Shown here: in pieces, positions 1 to 9,437 of the stretch | Layout: every line of letters starts with the position of its first letter | How positions within the stretch are numbered: the first letter of the stretch is position 1 | Assembly: GCF_025943985.1 (NCBI RefSeq) | Contig: NZ_JAPCWE010000009.1 | Location: 1 to 64,000, forward strand | From: Anaerorudis cellulosivorans | GTDB taxonomy: Bacteria > Bacteroidota > Bacteroidia > Bacteroidales > Dysgonomonadaceae | Direction of reading: 5' to 3' | Length of the DNA stretch: 64,000 bases | The notes under the pieces: model-generated | The model's database searches: none | What the model was told of the DNA's origin: nothing | Seen by the model: the letters and a program-made list of their open reading frames with translations, nothing else | Position numbers and translations under genes: made by a program

Positions 1-104
1 TCGTACGCTATTTGAAGGGAAACGCAAAAGTAACCAATTCAAATCGTGTACAAGAAATTCAGGACGCATATTATTAAATATAAAATATTTACAAACAATA
101 AACA
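1..104. other. Intergenic edge region, no supported gene
   Basis: This stretch follows the abiEi-like gene on the minus strand. It contains no recognisable coding sequence. A 35-codon frame open to the window edge starts at the TAATG overlap (105-103, minus), but it does not resemble an AbiEii toxin. A promoter-like pair on the minus strand points out of the window (see 25-53), so the next gene to the left probably starts beyond the edge under its own promoter. Confidence 0.4.
25..53 (-). promoter_or_regulatory. Bacteroidota-type promoter reading out of the window
   Basis: On the minus strand a TTG (53-51) is followed after 18 nt by TACTTTTG (32-25), matching the TTG / TAnnTTTG promoter pattern of this phylum. 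It would drive a gene left of the window. Confidence 0.4.
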
Positions 105-905
105 TTATTTTAACGGGACACTAGTGACTTTCCACCTATTGTCTGCTTCTCCTTTCTTCTCTTTTTTTGTGGAGAGCGGAATCGGGAAATAATTTCGTTG
201 TGCCAATATCTTCCATAAACTATCTGCCAATTTCTGCTGCTTAAGTTCGGTCTCTAAAATGTACCCCAACCGTTGAATGGAAGCTGTGTTACTATATTGT
301 CCGGCTATTTTGGTAAGATTTACGACTTTCATTTTTTCAACCAACTCTTGCAGAATCGTAACGATTTGGTTTGTTGTGAATCTATGGCTATATGAAAATA
401 GATCCAACGCTGTTAATTCCGGTAGAGAAACGTTTATGTATCCCGCGTTAGTTTTTTGTTTTGCTATCCCGTCCTGTATCCAGTCGCTTTTAGACAAGAA
501 AGTGATCTTGAGCTTTTTATTGGTAATGCTCCTCGGTGCCGGTGTTTCCGTTATGACAGTGTATTCCATCGGTTGCTGGTGTGCTGCGCCGAACATTGCA
601 GCTGCCGAAAGTAGTGAAACATAATAGGGCTTGTTTAATGAGTTCATTAAATCGTCAATAAATAGCGAAGGAGGCAACATTCCCTGTTGAGAATATTCGG
701 GCGGAATAATAACATAAAACCCTTGGCGAACTTGGGCGATTTTGTTTTTTGATTTTAACCTGTATAGGCTTTGCTTTAATGCCCGATAGGATATGTCAAA
801 TTCTTTCTGCAATTCCTCCAACGTGAAAGAATAACGTCCTTTTGAACGGATATTGTCTAAATATCGTTCTATATAATTGTAATATGTTTGTTTTTGAGTA
901 TTCAT
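105..905 (-). CDS. AbiEi-like antitoxin / transcriptional regulator (COG5340 type)
   Basis: A 266-residue protein with the layout of AbiEi-family proteins. Residues 25-65 form a winged helix-turn-helix (LEELQKEFDISYRALKQSLYRL) followed by the basic wing and the motif RQGFYVIIPPEY that is typical of this group. The C-terminal part (from about 90) is the AbiEi domain with the PRSIT and LPELTALDLF segments. In type IV toxin-antitoxin pairs AbiEi represses its own promoter and opposes an AbiEii nucleotidyltransferase. Here no AbiEii gene follows within the 104 bases available. The start ATG lies 6 bp from a 15-bp-arm inverted repeat that is a good candidate for its own operator. The family call is firm; whether it works with a toxin is unknown. 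Confidence 0.8.
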   Translation of the reverse strand: MNTQKQTYYNYIERYLDNIRSKGRYSFTLEELQKEFDISYRALKQSLYRLKSKNKIAQVRQGFYVIIPPEYSQQGMLPPSLFIDDLMNSLNKPYYVSLLSAAAMFGAAHQQPMEYTVITETPAPRSITNKKLKITFLSKSDWIQDGIAKQKTNAGYINVSLPELTALDLFSYSHRFTTNQIVTILQELVEKMKVVNLTKIAGQYSNTASIQRLGYILETELKQQKLADSLWKILAQRNYFPIPLSTKKEKKGEADNRWKVTSVPLK

Positions 906-910
906 ATTTT

Positions 911-949
911 ATTTGCAAAAGGATACGAAAAATATATCCATTTGCAAAT
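911..949. promoter_or_regulatory. Inverted repeat, candidate AbiEi operator
   Basis: The left arm 911-925 (ATTTGCAAAAGGATA) and right arm 935-949 (TATCCATTTGCAAAT) are complementary at 14 of 15 positions around a 9-nt spacer. The repeat sits directly upstream of the abiEi-like start codon (905), where a promoter and ribosome site must be. Known AbiEi proteins bind inverted repeats in their own promoter, so autoregulation is the natural inference. Confidence 0.65.
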
Positions 950-1130
950 GTAATCTATTTTTATGAAATAACATTTAGTTCATGACTAAAATTTTAATCT
1001 GTCAAGTTTCATCATGCCGTTAATGTTTTTCTCGTTGTGAAGTGAAGCGTAACCAAACGAAACTATGAGAAAAAGAGCATCCGAATGAAAACTTGACAAT
1101 AAACAATTCGATTAGTTTTGTACTTGCCGA

Positions 1131-1163
1131 TTGACTCTGCGACAAATTTTTTATGTATATTTG
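1131..1163 (+). promoter_or_regulatory. Promoter of the lytic transglycosylase gene
   Basis: TTG at 1131-1133 and TATATTTG at 1156-1163, 22 nt apart, fit the TTG / TAnnTTTG pattern. The predicted transcript starts about 25 nt before the ATG at 1197, which supports that start over upstream in-frame alternatives. Confidence 0.5.
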
Positions 1164-1196
1164 ATTCTTCAAAAAGAAAATATACGCGAAACAGAA

Positions 1197-2174
1197 ATGA
1201 AAAAATCTACTCTCCTTGTCTGGATGCATGTGTTTCTCATTGTTGTCGTGATTGCCTCGGTTTGGTTGATAGCGGGAAATGATGTAGAGAAAGCGGCAGT
1301 CGAGAAACCCTACGTGCTTTCCATGACGGCTTCGGTGGATATCCCGGATGAGATGACTTTTGCCGGGGAAAAAATCGTTTTCGACCGGTACGATTTGCGG
1401 GAGCGCATGGACAGGGAACTGAACAGTTTTACTTATTTTCATTCCACTACGCTTTTGCTTTTCAAGCGGGCAAACCGCATTTTCCCCATTATCGAACCTA
1501 TTCTCAAACGTGAGGGTATTCCCGACGATATGAAATACCTTGCGGTGATAGAGAGCAGTCTCGATCATCGGGCGACTTCTCCCGCACGTGCGGTCGGCCT
1601 TTGGCAATTTATTGCAAGCACGGCCAAGCTTAACGGGTTGGAAGTTTCTTCCGAAGTGGACGAGCGGTATCATATCGAAAAATCGACCGAGGCTGCGTGT
1701 CGTTATCTAAGTAATGCTCGTCGCGAATACGGATCATGGACGGCAGCTGCATTATCGTATAACGGAGGGAGGGCGAGGATTGCCAACGAATTGCGTAATC
1801 AGCAGGTTGAAAATGCGCTGGATATGTGGCTTGTGGACGAAACCATGCGGTATTATTTCCGTATGTTGGCTATCAAGCTTGTTTTTGAGAATCCGCGCAG
1901 GTATGGATTTGTCATCCGTCCACATCAGTTATATAAACCCATGGAATTTAAGGAGGTGCGGATATCGGGGCAAATCCCCGATTTGGTTGCTTTTGCCCGG
2001 GAAAACGGCATTACGTACGCACAACTGAAAGACTTCAACTCGTGGTTACGCAGCGACAAACTCACCAACAAAACAGGAAAAACATATACCCTTCTTATCC
2101 CGACCCGCGAAAGCCTTTACTACAAAAAAGGAGAAAAAATAAAGGTCCACGATAAACGCTGGGTTACAGAGTAA
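1197..2174 (+). CDS. Membrane-anchored lytic transglycosylase (SLT/MltD-like)
   Basis: A 325-residue protein that cleaves peptidoglycan glycan strands. Residues 7-27 form one hydrophobic N-terminal anchor or signal. The catalytic SLT domain covers about 95-230. It shows the family motif AVIESSLDHRATS, with catalytic Glu119, then GLWQFI and the YNGG segment, all standard for family 1 transglycosylases. The C-terminal part (about 250-310, ending in TYTLLIPTR) resembles a degenerate LysM-like cell-wall-binding module, as in MltD, although it is weak. The ATG at 1197 was chosen because it starts the charged-then-hydrophobic signal and lies just downstream of a promoter match; an in-frame start at 1131 would overlap that promoter. 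uvrA follows after 76 bp and may be cotranscribed. Confidence 0.85.
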   Translation: MKKSTLLVWMHVFLIVVVIASVWLIAGNDVEKAAVEKPYVLSMTASVDIPDEMTFAGEKIVFDRYDLRERMDRELNSFTYFHSTTLLLFKRANRIFPIIEPILKREGIPDDMKYLAVIESSLDHRATSPARAVGLWQFIASTAKLNGLEVSSEVDERYHIEKSTEAACRYLSNARREYGSWTAAALSYNGGRARIANELRNQQVENALDMWLVDETMRYYFRMLAIKLVFENPRRYGFVIRPHQLYKPMEFKEVRISGQIPDLVAFARENGITYAQLKDFNSWLRSDKLTNKTGKTYTLLIPTRESLYYKKGEKIKVHDKRWVTE

Positions 2175-2250
2175 GCCGGGTTGTAGAATAGAAGTAGAGG
2201 AGAATTGAATAAAGATGAACATTTTAGGTTATTCTGCGTTTTAACAGGTT

Positions 2251-5082
2251 ATGAATGAGGAAACAGAGTACATTAATGTATACGGTGCCCGTGTACATAA
2301 TCTTAAAAATATAGACGTAAAAATTCCGCGCGATGCGCTTACGGTGATCACCGGCTTGAGCGGGAGCGGAAAATCGTCATTGGCTTTCGACACCCTTTAT
2401 GCCGAAGGTCAGCGTCGCTATATCGAAACCTTTTCGGCGTATGCGCGGGGTTTTTTGGGAAAGATCGAGCGTCCCGATGTGGACAAGATTACGGGACTGA
2501 GTCCGGTAATTGCCATCGAGCAAAAGACGACGGGCAAAAATCCGCGCTCAACCGTGGGTACTGCTACGGAAGTATATGATTTTCTTCGCCTGCTTTTTGC
2601 GCGTGCAGGAGAAGCCTATTCGTACCTCACTGGTGAGAAAATGGTGAAATATACCGAAGAGCAGATTCTTGAGCTGATTTTGCAAAAGTATGCCCAAAAG
2701 AAAATCTATATTCTGGCACCTGTGGTTCGCAATCGTAAAGGGCATTACAAGGAGCTTTTCGAGCAGATTCGCAAGAAGGGTTACCTTCATGTGCGGGTCG
2801 ATGGCGAGATTAAGGAGATTCTTCCCGGTATGCGGGTAGACCGATACAAGAATCACGATATCGAAATACTGATCGATAAACTGGTGGTTTCCGACAAATT
2901 TGCCGATCAGTTGAGAGCCAGTGTCCGCACGGCAATGAAGCAAGGACAGGGACTGATACTGATTCAGGATGTCGAAACCGGTGAAGTGCGCTATTACAGC
3001 CGGCAATTGATGTGTCCCACTACCGGATTGTCGTACAGCGAGCCTGCACCGCACAATTTTTCGTTCAACTCGCCTCAAGGCGCTTGTCCACGCTGCAAGG
3101 GCTTGGGAACGGTGGACCGGATCGATATGGAAAAAGTGATTCCCAACCCCGATTTGAGCATTGCTGCAGGAGGAATCGTACCGTTGGGGAAGGAACGAAG
3201 CAGCTTGATTTTCTGGCAAATTGCGGCCATTTGCGAGAAATACGGGGTTACCCTGAAAACGCCCATCAAGGATATTCCGCAAGAAGCCATCGATGAAATT
3301 ATGTATGGCACGAACGAACGGTTGAAAATCAAAAATGAAGCGTTGGGCTATTCCAACTATTTGGTTACCTACGAAGGGGTTGCAAAATATATCGAGATGC
3401 AACAGGACGATGATGCCTCGGCAACGGCACAGAAATGGGCAGGACAGTTTATTACCACATCTGTTTGTCCGGAATGTCACGGACAGCGATTGAACAAGGA
3501 GGCGCTGCATTACCGGATAAACGGGAAAAACATTGCCGAACTTGCCGAAATGGACATCCGCCGGCTGTATGATTGGATGGACGATTTGGATCATCACCTG
3601 CCGGATAAGCAACGCATCATTGCCGGGGAAATCCGTAAAGAAATTCTGTCGCGCTTGCAGTTTCTGTTGGATGTCGGATTGGGCTACCTGTCGCTTTCCC
3701 GCGCTTCGGCCTCGCTTTCAGGTGGTGAGAGTCAGCGCATACGGTTGGCAACGCAGCTCGGTTCGCAACTGGTAAATGTCTTGTATATTTTGGATGAACC
3801 CAGCATCGGACTCCATCAGCGCGACAATCACCGGCTCATCGATTCGTTGAAAAAACTCCGTGATTCCGGTAATTCGATTATTGTGGTGGAACACGATAAG
3901 GATATGATGCTTGCTTCGGATTATATTGTGGATATGGGACCCTTTGCAGGTCGTAAGGGTGGAGAAGTGGTATTTGAGGGAACGCCCAAAGAAATGATTA
4001 CCAAAAATACCCTTACCGCAAATTATCTGAACGGGAAGCTGAAAATTGCCGTACCCGAAAAACGTCGAAAAGGGAACGGAAAAGAATTGATTATTGAAGG
4101 GGCGACCGGCAATAACCTCAAAAATGTGACCGTGAAATTTCCGTTGGGAACATTCATTTGCGTAACCGGCGTTTCGGGAAGCGGCAAATCGACCCTCATC
4201 AACGAAACGTTGCAACCTATTTTGAGCCAAAAGCTTTACCGTTCGCTCAACGATCCGTTGCCCTACAAAGCGGTTTATGGAACAGAACATGTGGATAAAG
4301 TGGTAACCGTGGATCAATCACCTATCGGGCGTACGCCGCGTTCAAATCCGGCAACCTATACCGGGGTTTTCAACGATATTCGTGCCTTGTTTGCCGAGAT
4401 GCCCGAAGCAAAAGTGAGGGGATACAAACCCGGCCGCTTCTCGTTCAATGTGAAGGGTGGGCGTTGCGAAGCGTGTGGCGGCAACGGATACAAAACCATC
4501 GAGATGAATTTTCTGCCCGATGTGATGGTGCCCTGCGAAGTATGTCACGGAAAGCGGTATAACCGCGAAACATTGGAAGTGCGGTTCAAAGGAAAATCCA
4601 TTGCCGATGTGCTGGATATGACCATTAATGCGGCAGTGGAGTTTTTCGAAAATGTTCCTGCCGTGCTTCGCAAAATTGAAGTGTTACAGGAGGTGGGGTT
4701 GGGTTATATCAAACTCGGACAGTCTTCTACGATGTTGTCGGGAGGAGAAAGTCAGCGGGTGAAACTGGCTGCCGAGCTTGCCCGTATCGACACGGGCAAC
4801 ACGCTTTATGTACTCGACGAACCTACCACAGGTTTGCATTTCGAGGATATCCGGGTGTTGTTGTCGGTACTCAACAAGTTGGTCGACAAAGGCAATACCG
4901 TGGTTGTCATTGAGCATAACCTCGATGTGATCAAATGTGCCGATTATATTATCGATCTGGGACCCGAAGGCGGAGAGAAGGGAGGATACATTATGGTTAC
5001 AGGTACTCCCGAACAAATTTGCAAAAACTCCGAAAGTTACACGGCACGATATCTCCGTGAAGAATTGCGTTTACCGTCCTGA
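2251..5082 (+). CDS. uvrA: Excinuclease ABC subunit A (UvrA)
   Basis: A 943-residue damage-recognition ATPase of nucleotide excision repair, the usual length for UvrA. It has two ABC ATPase modules: Walker [10 protein letters not shown] at 35-43 and GVSGSGKST near 640, with signatures [12 protein letters not shown] and [12 protein letters not shown]. The C-terminal zinc finger is complete (CEAC ... CEVC). The N-terminal one reads CPTT ... CPRC, so the second of the four expected cysteines is replaced. This may be a lineage trait, because the flanking [13 protein letters not shown] segment is otherwise well conserved. It acts in the cytoplasm with UvrB and UvrC, which are not in this window. 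Mfd, the transcription-coupled partner, is encoded at 53.4 kb. Confidence 0.97.
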   Translation: MNEETEYINVYGARVHNLKNIDVKIPRDALTVITGLSGSGKSSLAFDTLYAEGQRRYIETFSAYARGFLGKIERPDVDKITGLSPVIAIEQKTTGKNPRSTVGTATEVYDFLRLLFARAGEAYSYLTGEKMVKYTEEQILELILQKYAQKKIYILAPVVRNRKGHYKELFEQIRKKGYLHVRVDGEIKEILPGMRVDRYKNHDIEILIDKLVVSDKFADQLRASVRTAMKQGQGLILIQDVETGEVRYYSRQLMCPTTGLSYSEPAPHNFSFNSPQGACPRCKGLGTVDRIDMEKVIPNPDLSIAAGGIVPLGKERSSLIFWQIAAICEKYGVTLKTPIKDIPQEAIDEIMYGTNERLKIKNEALGYSNYLVTYEGVAKYIEMQQDDDASATAQKWAGQFITTSVCPECHGQRLNKEALHYRINGKNIAELAEMDIRRLYDWMDDLDHHLPDKQRIIAGEIRKEILSRLQFLLDVGLGYLSLSRASASLSGGESQRIRLATQLGSQLVNVLYILDEPSIGLHQRDNHRLIDSLKKLRDSGNSIIVVEHDKDMMLASDYIVDMGPFAGRKGGEVVFEGTPKEMITKNTLTANYLNGKLKIAVPEKRRKGNGKELIIEGATGNNLKNVTVKFPLGTFICVTGVSGSGKSTLINETLQPILSQKLYRSLNDPLPYKAVYGTEHVDKVVTVDQSPIGRTPRSNPATYTGVFNDIRALFAEMPEAKVRGYKPGRFSFNVKGGRCEACGGNGYKTIEMNFLPDVMVPCEVCHGKRYNRETLEVRFKGKSIADVLDMTINAAVEFFENVPAVLRKIEVLQEVGLGYIKLGQSSTMLSGGESQRVKLAAELARIDTGNTLYVLDEPTTGLHFEDIRVLLSVLNKLVDKGNTVVVIEHNLDVIKCADYIIDLGPEGGEKGGYIMVTGTPEQICKNSESYTARYLREELRLPS

Positions 5083-5215
5083 AAAAGTTAAAAATGAGAA
5101 TTTGATGAACATTTATTCGTCCTTTTCGTTTATTTGACAGTAACGTTCCATAGGATATAAAGTAGAATAATTATAAATTAGGAACGGGAATCGGAATAAA
5201 AAATAGTTGAGCAAT

Positions 5216-5716
5216 ATGGCAAACATAACATTTAAAGGACAACCTATCCATACTTGCGGTGAGCTACCGAAAGTAGGCGAAGAAGCTCCTGATTTTACGT
5301 TGGTGAAGTCCGATTTATCGGAAGCAAAGCTATCCGATTTCAGAGGTAAATATGTGGTATTAAATATCTTTCCGAGTTTGGATACCGGGGTATGTGCTGC
5401 ATCGGTTCGCCGTTTCAACAAGGAAGCTGCAGCGTTGAAAAATACGGTTGTTTTATGCATTTCGGCCGATCTTCCTTTTGCGGCAGGACGATTCTGCACT
5501 ACCGAAGGTATCGAAAATGTTATTACGTTGTCCACGTTTCGTAATCCGTCATTTGGCGAACAATATGGACTTACGATAGTCGATGGCCCCATGAAAGGAT
5601 TATTGGCACGTGCCGTAATCGTGGTAAATCCGGAAGGTAAAATCGTATATAAGGAACTGGTTCCTGAGATTGCACAGGAGCCGGATTATAATTCTGCAAT
5701 CAACTCGATAGTGTAG
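5216..5716 (+). CDS. tpx: Thiol peroxidase (Tpx)
   Basis: A 166-residue atypical 2-Cys peroxiredoxin that reduces lipid and hydrogen peroxides using thioredoxin. The peroxidatic cysteine is Cys60 in DTGVCAASVRRFN and the resolving cysteine is Cys94 in RFCTTEG, matching the spacing of characterised Tpx enzymes (61 and 95 in Escherichia coli). A TTG in frame at 5207 is possible, but the ATG at 5216 gives the normal N-terminus. A strong terminator follows at 5746, so the gene ends its transcript. Thioredoxin reductase (19.7 kb) lies elsewhere in the window and is its likely electron source via thioredoxin. Confidence 0.95.
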   Translation: MANITFKGQPIHTCGELPKVGEEAPDFTLVKSDLSEAKLSDFRGKYVVLNIFPSLDTGVCAASVRRFNKEAAALKNTVVLCISADLPFAAGRFCTTEGIENVITLSTFRNPSFGEQYGLTIVDGPMKGLLARAVIVVNPEGKIVYKELVPEIAQEPDYNSAINSIV

Positions 5717-5745
5717 TTTGTTTCATGAAGATTGTGTTAACAGGG

Positions 5746-5786
5746 AAAGTCTGCGAAGGGATTCGCGGACTTTTCGCTTTTTTACC
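5746..5786 (+). terminator. Rho-independent terminator of tpx
   Basis: A 12-bp stem (5746-5757 with 5762-5773, one T-G pair) closes a GGGA tetraloop and is followed by two T tracts. Confidence 0.85.
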
Positions 5787-5867
5787 TTATTATTGTAACC
5801 AAATGCAGGGGGTGATAGTCTTATGAGCGACATGAGAATAAGTAAAACCCTTTAAAATTTAAAGAAA

Positions 5868-6263
5868 ATGATGGAAGATGTTTTAATTCCGATTGTAGCC
5901 ATTATTTCTATCTTTGCGTTGCCCGTTGTAACAGCATTGGTATTGATTTTGCGAAAACTTAATGCAGATCATAACGAACGGATGGCCTTGATCAATCAGG
6001 GAATTATCCCGCCAAACGAACCCAAAAAGAAAACCAATCCCAACCGGATGGTTTCCCTTCGTAACGGCATCATTCTCGCGGCATTGGGTATCGGCATTAT
6101 CGTCGGTTTCCTTTGTTCGCAATATCTTGTTATCGGGGATGAGAACAAATTTTGGATTACGTCGGCATCGATTGTGTCTTTCCTGGGAGTAGGCTATCTC
6201 GTTTATTTCCTGGTTACCCGCAACATGCCGAGGGAAGGCGAAGAGGATCAACCCGGGGAATAA
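5868..6263 (+). CDS. DUF6249-type small membrane protein
   Basis: A 131-residue protein with an N-terminal membrane helix (about 4-27), a conserved cytoplasmic link (LNADHNERMALINQGIIPP) and two further helices (about 64-84 and 96-115). This arrangement matches the DUF6249 family of Bacteroidota, whose function is unknown. It ends 9 bp before an ECF sigma-factor gene and is probably in the same operon, followed by a third small membrane protein. A membrane-sensing role upstream of the sigma factor is inference from context only. Two adjacent ATG codons (5868, 5871) could both start it. A CTTTAAA-A-TTTAAAG palindrome (5850-5864) covers the presumed ribosome-binding site. Confidence 0.7.
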   Translation: MMEDVLIPIVAIISIFALPVVTALVLILRKLNADHNERMALINQGIIPPNEPKKKTNPNRMVSLRNGIILAALGIGIIVGFLCSQYLVIGDENKFWITSASIVSFLGVGYLVYFLVTRNMPREGEEDQPGE

Positions 6264-6272
6264 TTTTCTGCG

Positions 6273-6860
6273 ATGGATGAACTATTGTGTGTTCAGCAAG
6301 TGCTTTCCGGCAATACTTCCGCATTCGCTTATTTCGTAGAAACCTATCAGGATATGGCTATGACCATTGCTTTGAGGATTTGCGGCAATAGGCAGGATGC
6401 GGAGGATATTGTGCAGGAAAGCTATCTGAAAGCATTTCGTAATCTGCATAGTTTCCGTAGCGACAGTAAATTTTCTACCTGGCTTTACCGCATCGTGTAT
6501 AATACGGCTGTAACCCATACTCATGCAAGGATGTGGACAACCGATTACGGGAAAGAAGCCGAGGATGTACCTGCGTTGTCGGATGATAATCCGGAATTGC
6601 AAATGGAAGAGGCCGAGAAAAAAGAGATGGTTTCGGAAATTCTGGATCAGATGACAAAGGGTGATGCATTGCTGCTCACCTTATATTATATGGAAGACCA
6701 TTCGGTGAAGGAGGTGGCAAAAATCACGGGACTGAATGAATCGAACGTAAAAGTAAAACTTTTTCGTGCCCGAAAAGCGTTTAAAGAAAAGTTGTTCAAT
6801 TATTTGCAGTATGACCGTAAAGGATGTTGCGAAGAAACAGAAATGAAAAATGGAAGATAA
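6273..6860 (+). CDS. ECF-type RNA polymerase sigma factor
   Basis: A 195-residue sigma-70 family protein with only regions 2 and 4. Region 2 (about 10-85) contains CGNRQDAEDIVQESYLKAF and FRSDSKFSTWLYRIVYN, the classic ECF motif. Region 4 (about 130-185) contains VKEVAKITGLNESNVKVKLFRARKAF, the helix-turn-helix that reads the -35 element. The next gene overlaps its end by 11 bp and encodes a small membrane protein, the usual place for an anti-sigma factor. No SusC transducer with a STN domain is nearby, so this factor is probably not a polysaccharide-locus regulator. Its targets cannot be deduced from the window. Confidence 0.92.
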   Translation: MDELLCVQQVLSGNTSAFAYFVETYQDMAMTIALRICGNRQDAEDIVQESYLKAFRNLHSFRSDSKFSTWLYRIVYNTAVTHTHARMWTTDYGKEAEDVPALSDDNPELQMEEAEKKEMVSEILDQMTKGDALLLTLYYMEDHSVKEVAKITGLNESNVKVKLFRARKAFKEKLFNYLQYDRKGCCEETEMKNGR

Positions 6861-7263
6861 AAATAAAAAAAACAAGTTGCTGGAGGATGAGCTGATGCGC
6901 GAACTTGTTCGTTACGGCAAAACATCGGCACCCGAAAATCTGGAATACCGCATCATGCAGCAGATTCAGACAGAACAAGCACTCAAGCGCGGGCAGGAAT
7001 ATGTTCCCCCAAAAAAGAAGGAGAATATATGGGGTGAATTTAAAACGATTTTCGGTATCATGTATGCCGTATTGGCTGCTATTGCAGCTGGAGCCTTCTT
7101 CATTAGCGGGAAGGATTTCTTATTATCCTCCCAATTTTGGAACACCGTTATTGTGGTGGCTTCCGTTTTCAGTATTTTTTGGATGATTACCCGTTTGGAC
7201 AGTTATTTACGCGGGAAAAAAGAAAAAAAGCTTCTTCCGAAAAGAGATAAAGCGGGAGAATAG
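6850..7263 (+). CDS. Small membrane protein, possible anti-sigma partner
   Basis: A 137-residue protein not assigned to a named family. A charged cytoplasmic head (1-65) contains the segment SAPENLEYRIMQQI, reminiscent of the short helical heads of anti-sigma proteins. Two membrane helices follow (about 68-88 and 96-114), then a very basic tail (KKEKKLLPK). The start overlaps the sigma-factor gene by 11 bp, implying translational coupling. Coupling plus topology suggests that it holds the sigma factor at the membrane, but no ZAS zinc motif or other anti-sigma signature is visible. Confidence 0.6.
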   Translation: MEDKNKKNKLLEDELMRELVRYGKTSAPENLEYRIMQQIQTEQALKRGQEYVPPKKKENIWGEFKTIFGIMYAVLAAIAAGAFFISGKDFLLSSQFWNTVIVVASVFSIFWMITRLDSYLRGKKEKKLLPKRDKAGE

Positions 7264-7313
7264 GATGTTTCTCCTGACCGTTCATCGTTGAACACACGGC
7301 ATGGCAAAAACAG

Positions 7314-9389
7314 TTATTGCATCCGTTTGATGATGCTGTACGATTCTACGATACCCAATTCGCCTGCTTTACGCAAATCGTCGAGTCCCGCCGTCGATTC
7401 ACCGATGGAAAGCCGCGCCAGCCCGCGATTGAAATAAGCTTCGGCAAAATTGGGCTCGCGCTTGATGGCTTCGGTATAATCGTCGATAGCTGCCCGGTAA
7501 TCTTTTTCTATCGTATAAATCTCTGCCCGGTTGTAATAGGCATAGAAAAAGTCGGGGTCGAGTTGGAGTATTTTTTCGTAATCCTTGAGGATGGCGTCAT
7601 AACCGATGATTTCCTTAGAAACCTCAGGTACCTTTGGCAGGTTTTGACCTGTAAATTTTTCGTTGCGCGAAGGAAGTTTTATTTTCAACGGGGAATCGCT
7701 GCCTTTAAATCCCTCCGGTTGTTGCGCCATTGCGTCCACTTCCATTTGTTTGCTTCGGATCACGGCACGGGCAAAATAAGCTATCGTCATGTCGGGTTTC
7801 AGCGAAATCGTTGTGTTGATATCCTGCAACGCGTTGGCATAATCCTGCACCAGCATGTAATCCAATCCCCGGCCGAAATACAGCATAGCTTTATTCGGCT
7901 CATTATCGATCTGCTTCGAATAGTTGTTGATGGAGCGAAAATGGGTTTGAATCTGCAATTCGTTTAATCCTGCCTCATTGTTGGTAATTCTCAGTTTCCA
8001 TGCCAATCCCGATTCATGGTTTGCCTTATCCAGTTCCTTCAGGAAATAAACAGGACGTTGCACTTCATAAGGCTTTTCGTAGTAAGTGAGCACAAATTTG
8101 GGCTGAAGCTCAACCCGTGCATTGATGTTTTGCACCTTACCTCTGCTTCTGTTCCGATAATTGGTCTTCTGTTCCGTTTCTTTGTCGGCAACCACCAGCA
8201 TGTTGAACTTTTCGATATCGTTGTCCGTTGTTTCACGGGTTTCTTTAGGTTGGGTGTCTTTGTCGAGTTTTGCAGGATTGGTTTCGTTCTCCGATTTTTT
8301 ACCGAATTCCGCCTCTTCGTTTCTTGCCAGATAGAAATCTTTTTCCGCACCCGCCAAATCGCCCATCTTGCGTTTCAACTCCGACCGCATGTAGTAGCCC
8401 TGAAAGAAATCGGGATGTTCCCTGAGCACCACATTCAAATCGGCCAGTGCCCCCTCGTAGTTGTTGATCTCGTTGTTGAGCAATGCCCTGTTGAGATAGG
8501 CAATGGTATTGCCGGGTTCCAGTTCGAGCACTTTGTCGAAATCTTCGATAGCGCGGTTGTTATCGCCCACTTGCGCACGCAACAGTCCACGGTTGAATCT
8601 GGCTATCAGGTTGTTGGCATCCATTTCGAGCACCCTGTCGTAGTCGGCCATTGCTCCGCGCAGATCGTTCAGGCTGTATTTCACCAACCCGCGGTTAATG
8701 TAATTTCCTTCGAAATAGGGATCCAGTCGTATGGCTTCGTCCAAATCGGCAAGCGCTTTGTTGTACTCTTTCAATTGATAATGCAGTAGTCCTCTTGCTG
8801 CAAACGATTGCGAAGTATAGGGATCGATTTCGATGGCTTTGTCGTAATCGGCAAGGGCAAGGGTGGTGTCTTTTTGTTCGAGATGCATTTGTGCGCGAGC
8901 CAGGTAGCCGGGAACATAGTCGGGAAACAAATGAATCAATTCGTCGAAATATTTTCCGGCTTCCTTATATTGTTTCATTTGCATTTGCACAATCCCCATA
9001 TTCACCAGTGTCAGTTTGTCTTCCGGGAAAAACTCGAGACTTCTCGCGTAATCTTCCGCTGCTTCGGCAAATTTTTCCTGGTTCTGACGTGCAGCGGCAC
9101 GCAGTTGATATGCCGCCATCCAATACGGATTGCGTTCGAGGCACAGTGTGCAGTCGTCTTCTGCCCCCTTGAAATCGTCGAGCATAAACTTGGCCAATCC
9201 CCGGTAATAATAGGGGTCGGCCAGGTAGGGCTTGGCACTGATTACCTGGTTGAAATATTGTATGGCGAGAACATAATCTTCAAAATAAAGGGCATTTCGC
9301 CCTATCATCATCACCCTGTCGGTATTCACTTGAGCCGGAAGCGACAGAGAACACAATAAAATCAGAAAAGCAAGTATGTTTTTTTTCAT
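7314..9389 (-). CDS. Large secreted TPR-repeat protein
   Basis: A 691-residue protein with a signal peptide (first ~19 residues, MKKNILAFLILLCSLSLPAQ) and two blocks of tetratricopeptide repeats. The N-terminal block (about 20-350) has some nine TPR units with the signatures YYRGLAKF, AADYARSLEFFPED and NRGLVKYSLNDLRGAMADYD. A charged linker (about 350-410) and a non-repeat domain (about 415-480) separate it from a C-terminal block (about 480-691, RAEIYTIEKDYRAAIDDYTEAI). It probably acts as a periplasmic or outer-membrane scaffold. The upstream in-frame TTG (9398) is less likely than the ATG at 9389, which begins the signal peptide. It follows the usher gene after 124 bp but has its own promoter match (9438-9445), so membership in the pilus operon is uncertain. 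Confidence 0.8.
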   Translation of the reverse strand: MKKNILAFLILLCSLSLPAQVNTDRVMMIGRNALYFEDYVLAIQYFNQVISAKPYLADPYYYRGLAKFMLDDFKGAEDDCTLCLERNPYWMAAYQLRAAARQNQEKFAEAAEDYARSLEFFPEDKLTLVNMGIVQMQMKQYKEAGKYFDELIHLFPDYVPGYLARAQMHLEQKDTTLALADYDKAIEIDPYTSQSFAARGLLHYQLKEYNKALADLDEAIRLDPYFEGNYINRGLVKYSLNDLRGAMADYDRVLEMDANNLIARFNRGLLRAQVGDNNRAIEDFDKVLELEPGNTIAYLNRALLNNEINNYEGALADLNVVLREHPDFFQGYYMRSELKRKMGDLAGAEKDFYLARNEEAEFGKKSENETNPAKLDKDTQPKETRETTDNDIEKFNMLVVADKETEQKTNYRNRSRGKVQNINARVELQPKFVLTYYEKPYEVQRPVYFLKELDKANHESGLAWKLRITNNEAGLNELQIQTHFRSINNYSKQIDNEPNKAMLYFGRGLDYMLVQDYANALQDINTTISLKPDMTIAYFARAVIRSKQMEVDAMAQQPEGFKGSDSPLKIKLPSRNEKFTGQNLPKVPEVSKEIIGYDAILKDYEKILQLDPDFFYAYYNRAEIYTIEKDYRAAIDDYTEAIKREPNFAEAYFNRGLARLSIGESTAGLDDLRKAGELGIVESYSIIKRMQ

Positions 9390-9437
9390 TGATTGCAAAT
9401 TGTCTTTCCTTCAAAAAAATAACCTTGTTTTATTTTT

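Noticed and set aside
1-105. 35-codon frame after abiEi, taken as the start of an AbiEii toxin
   Set aside because: The residues do not resemble AbiEii, and a promoter-like element lies inside the frame.
1020-1673. 217-codon minus-strand frame overlapping the lytic transglycosylase
   Set aside because: It lies antisense to a gene with clear catalytic motifs and has no family resemblance.
2548-3612. 354-codon minus-strand frame opposite uvrA
   Set aside because: It is antisense to conserved UvrA sequence and its product is low-complexity.
6273-6860. Sigma factor as regulator of the susCD locus
   Set aside because: It is 19 kb away, and the SusC protein has no STN signalling domain.
8016-8789. 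257-codon plus-strand frame opposite the TPR gene
   Set aside because: Its repetitive sequence mirrors the TPR repeats on the other strand; no signal or motif.
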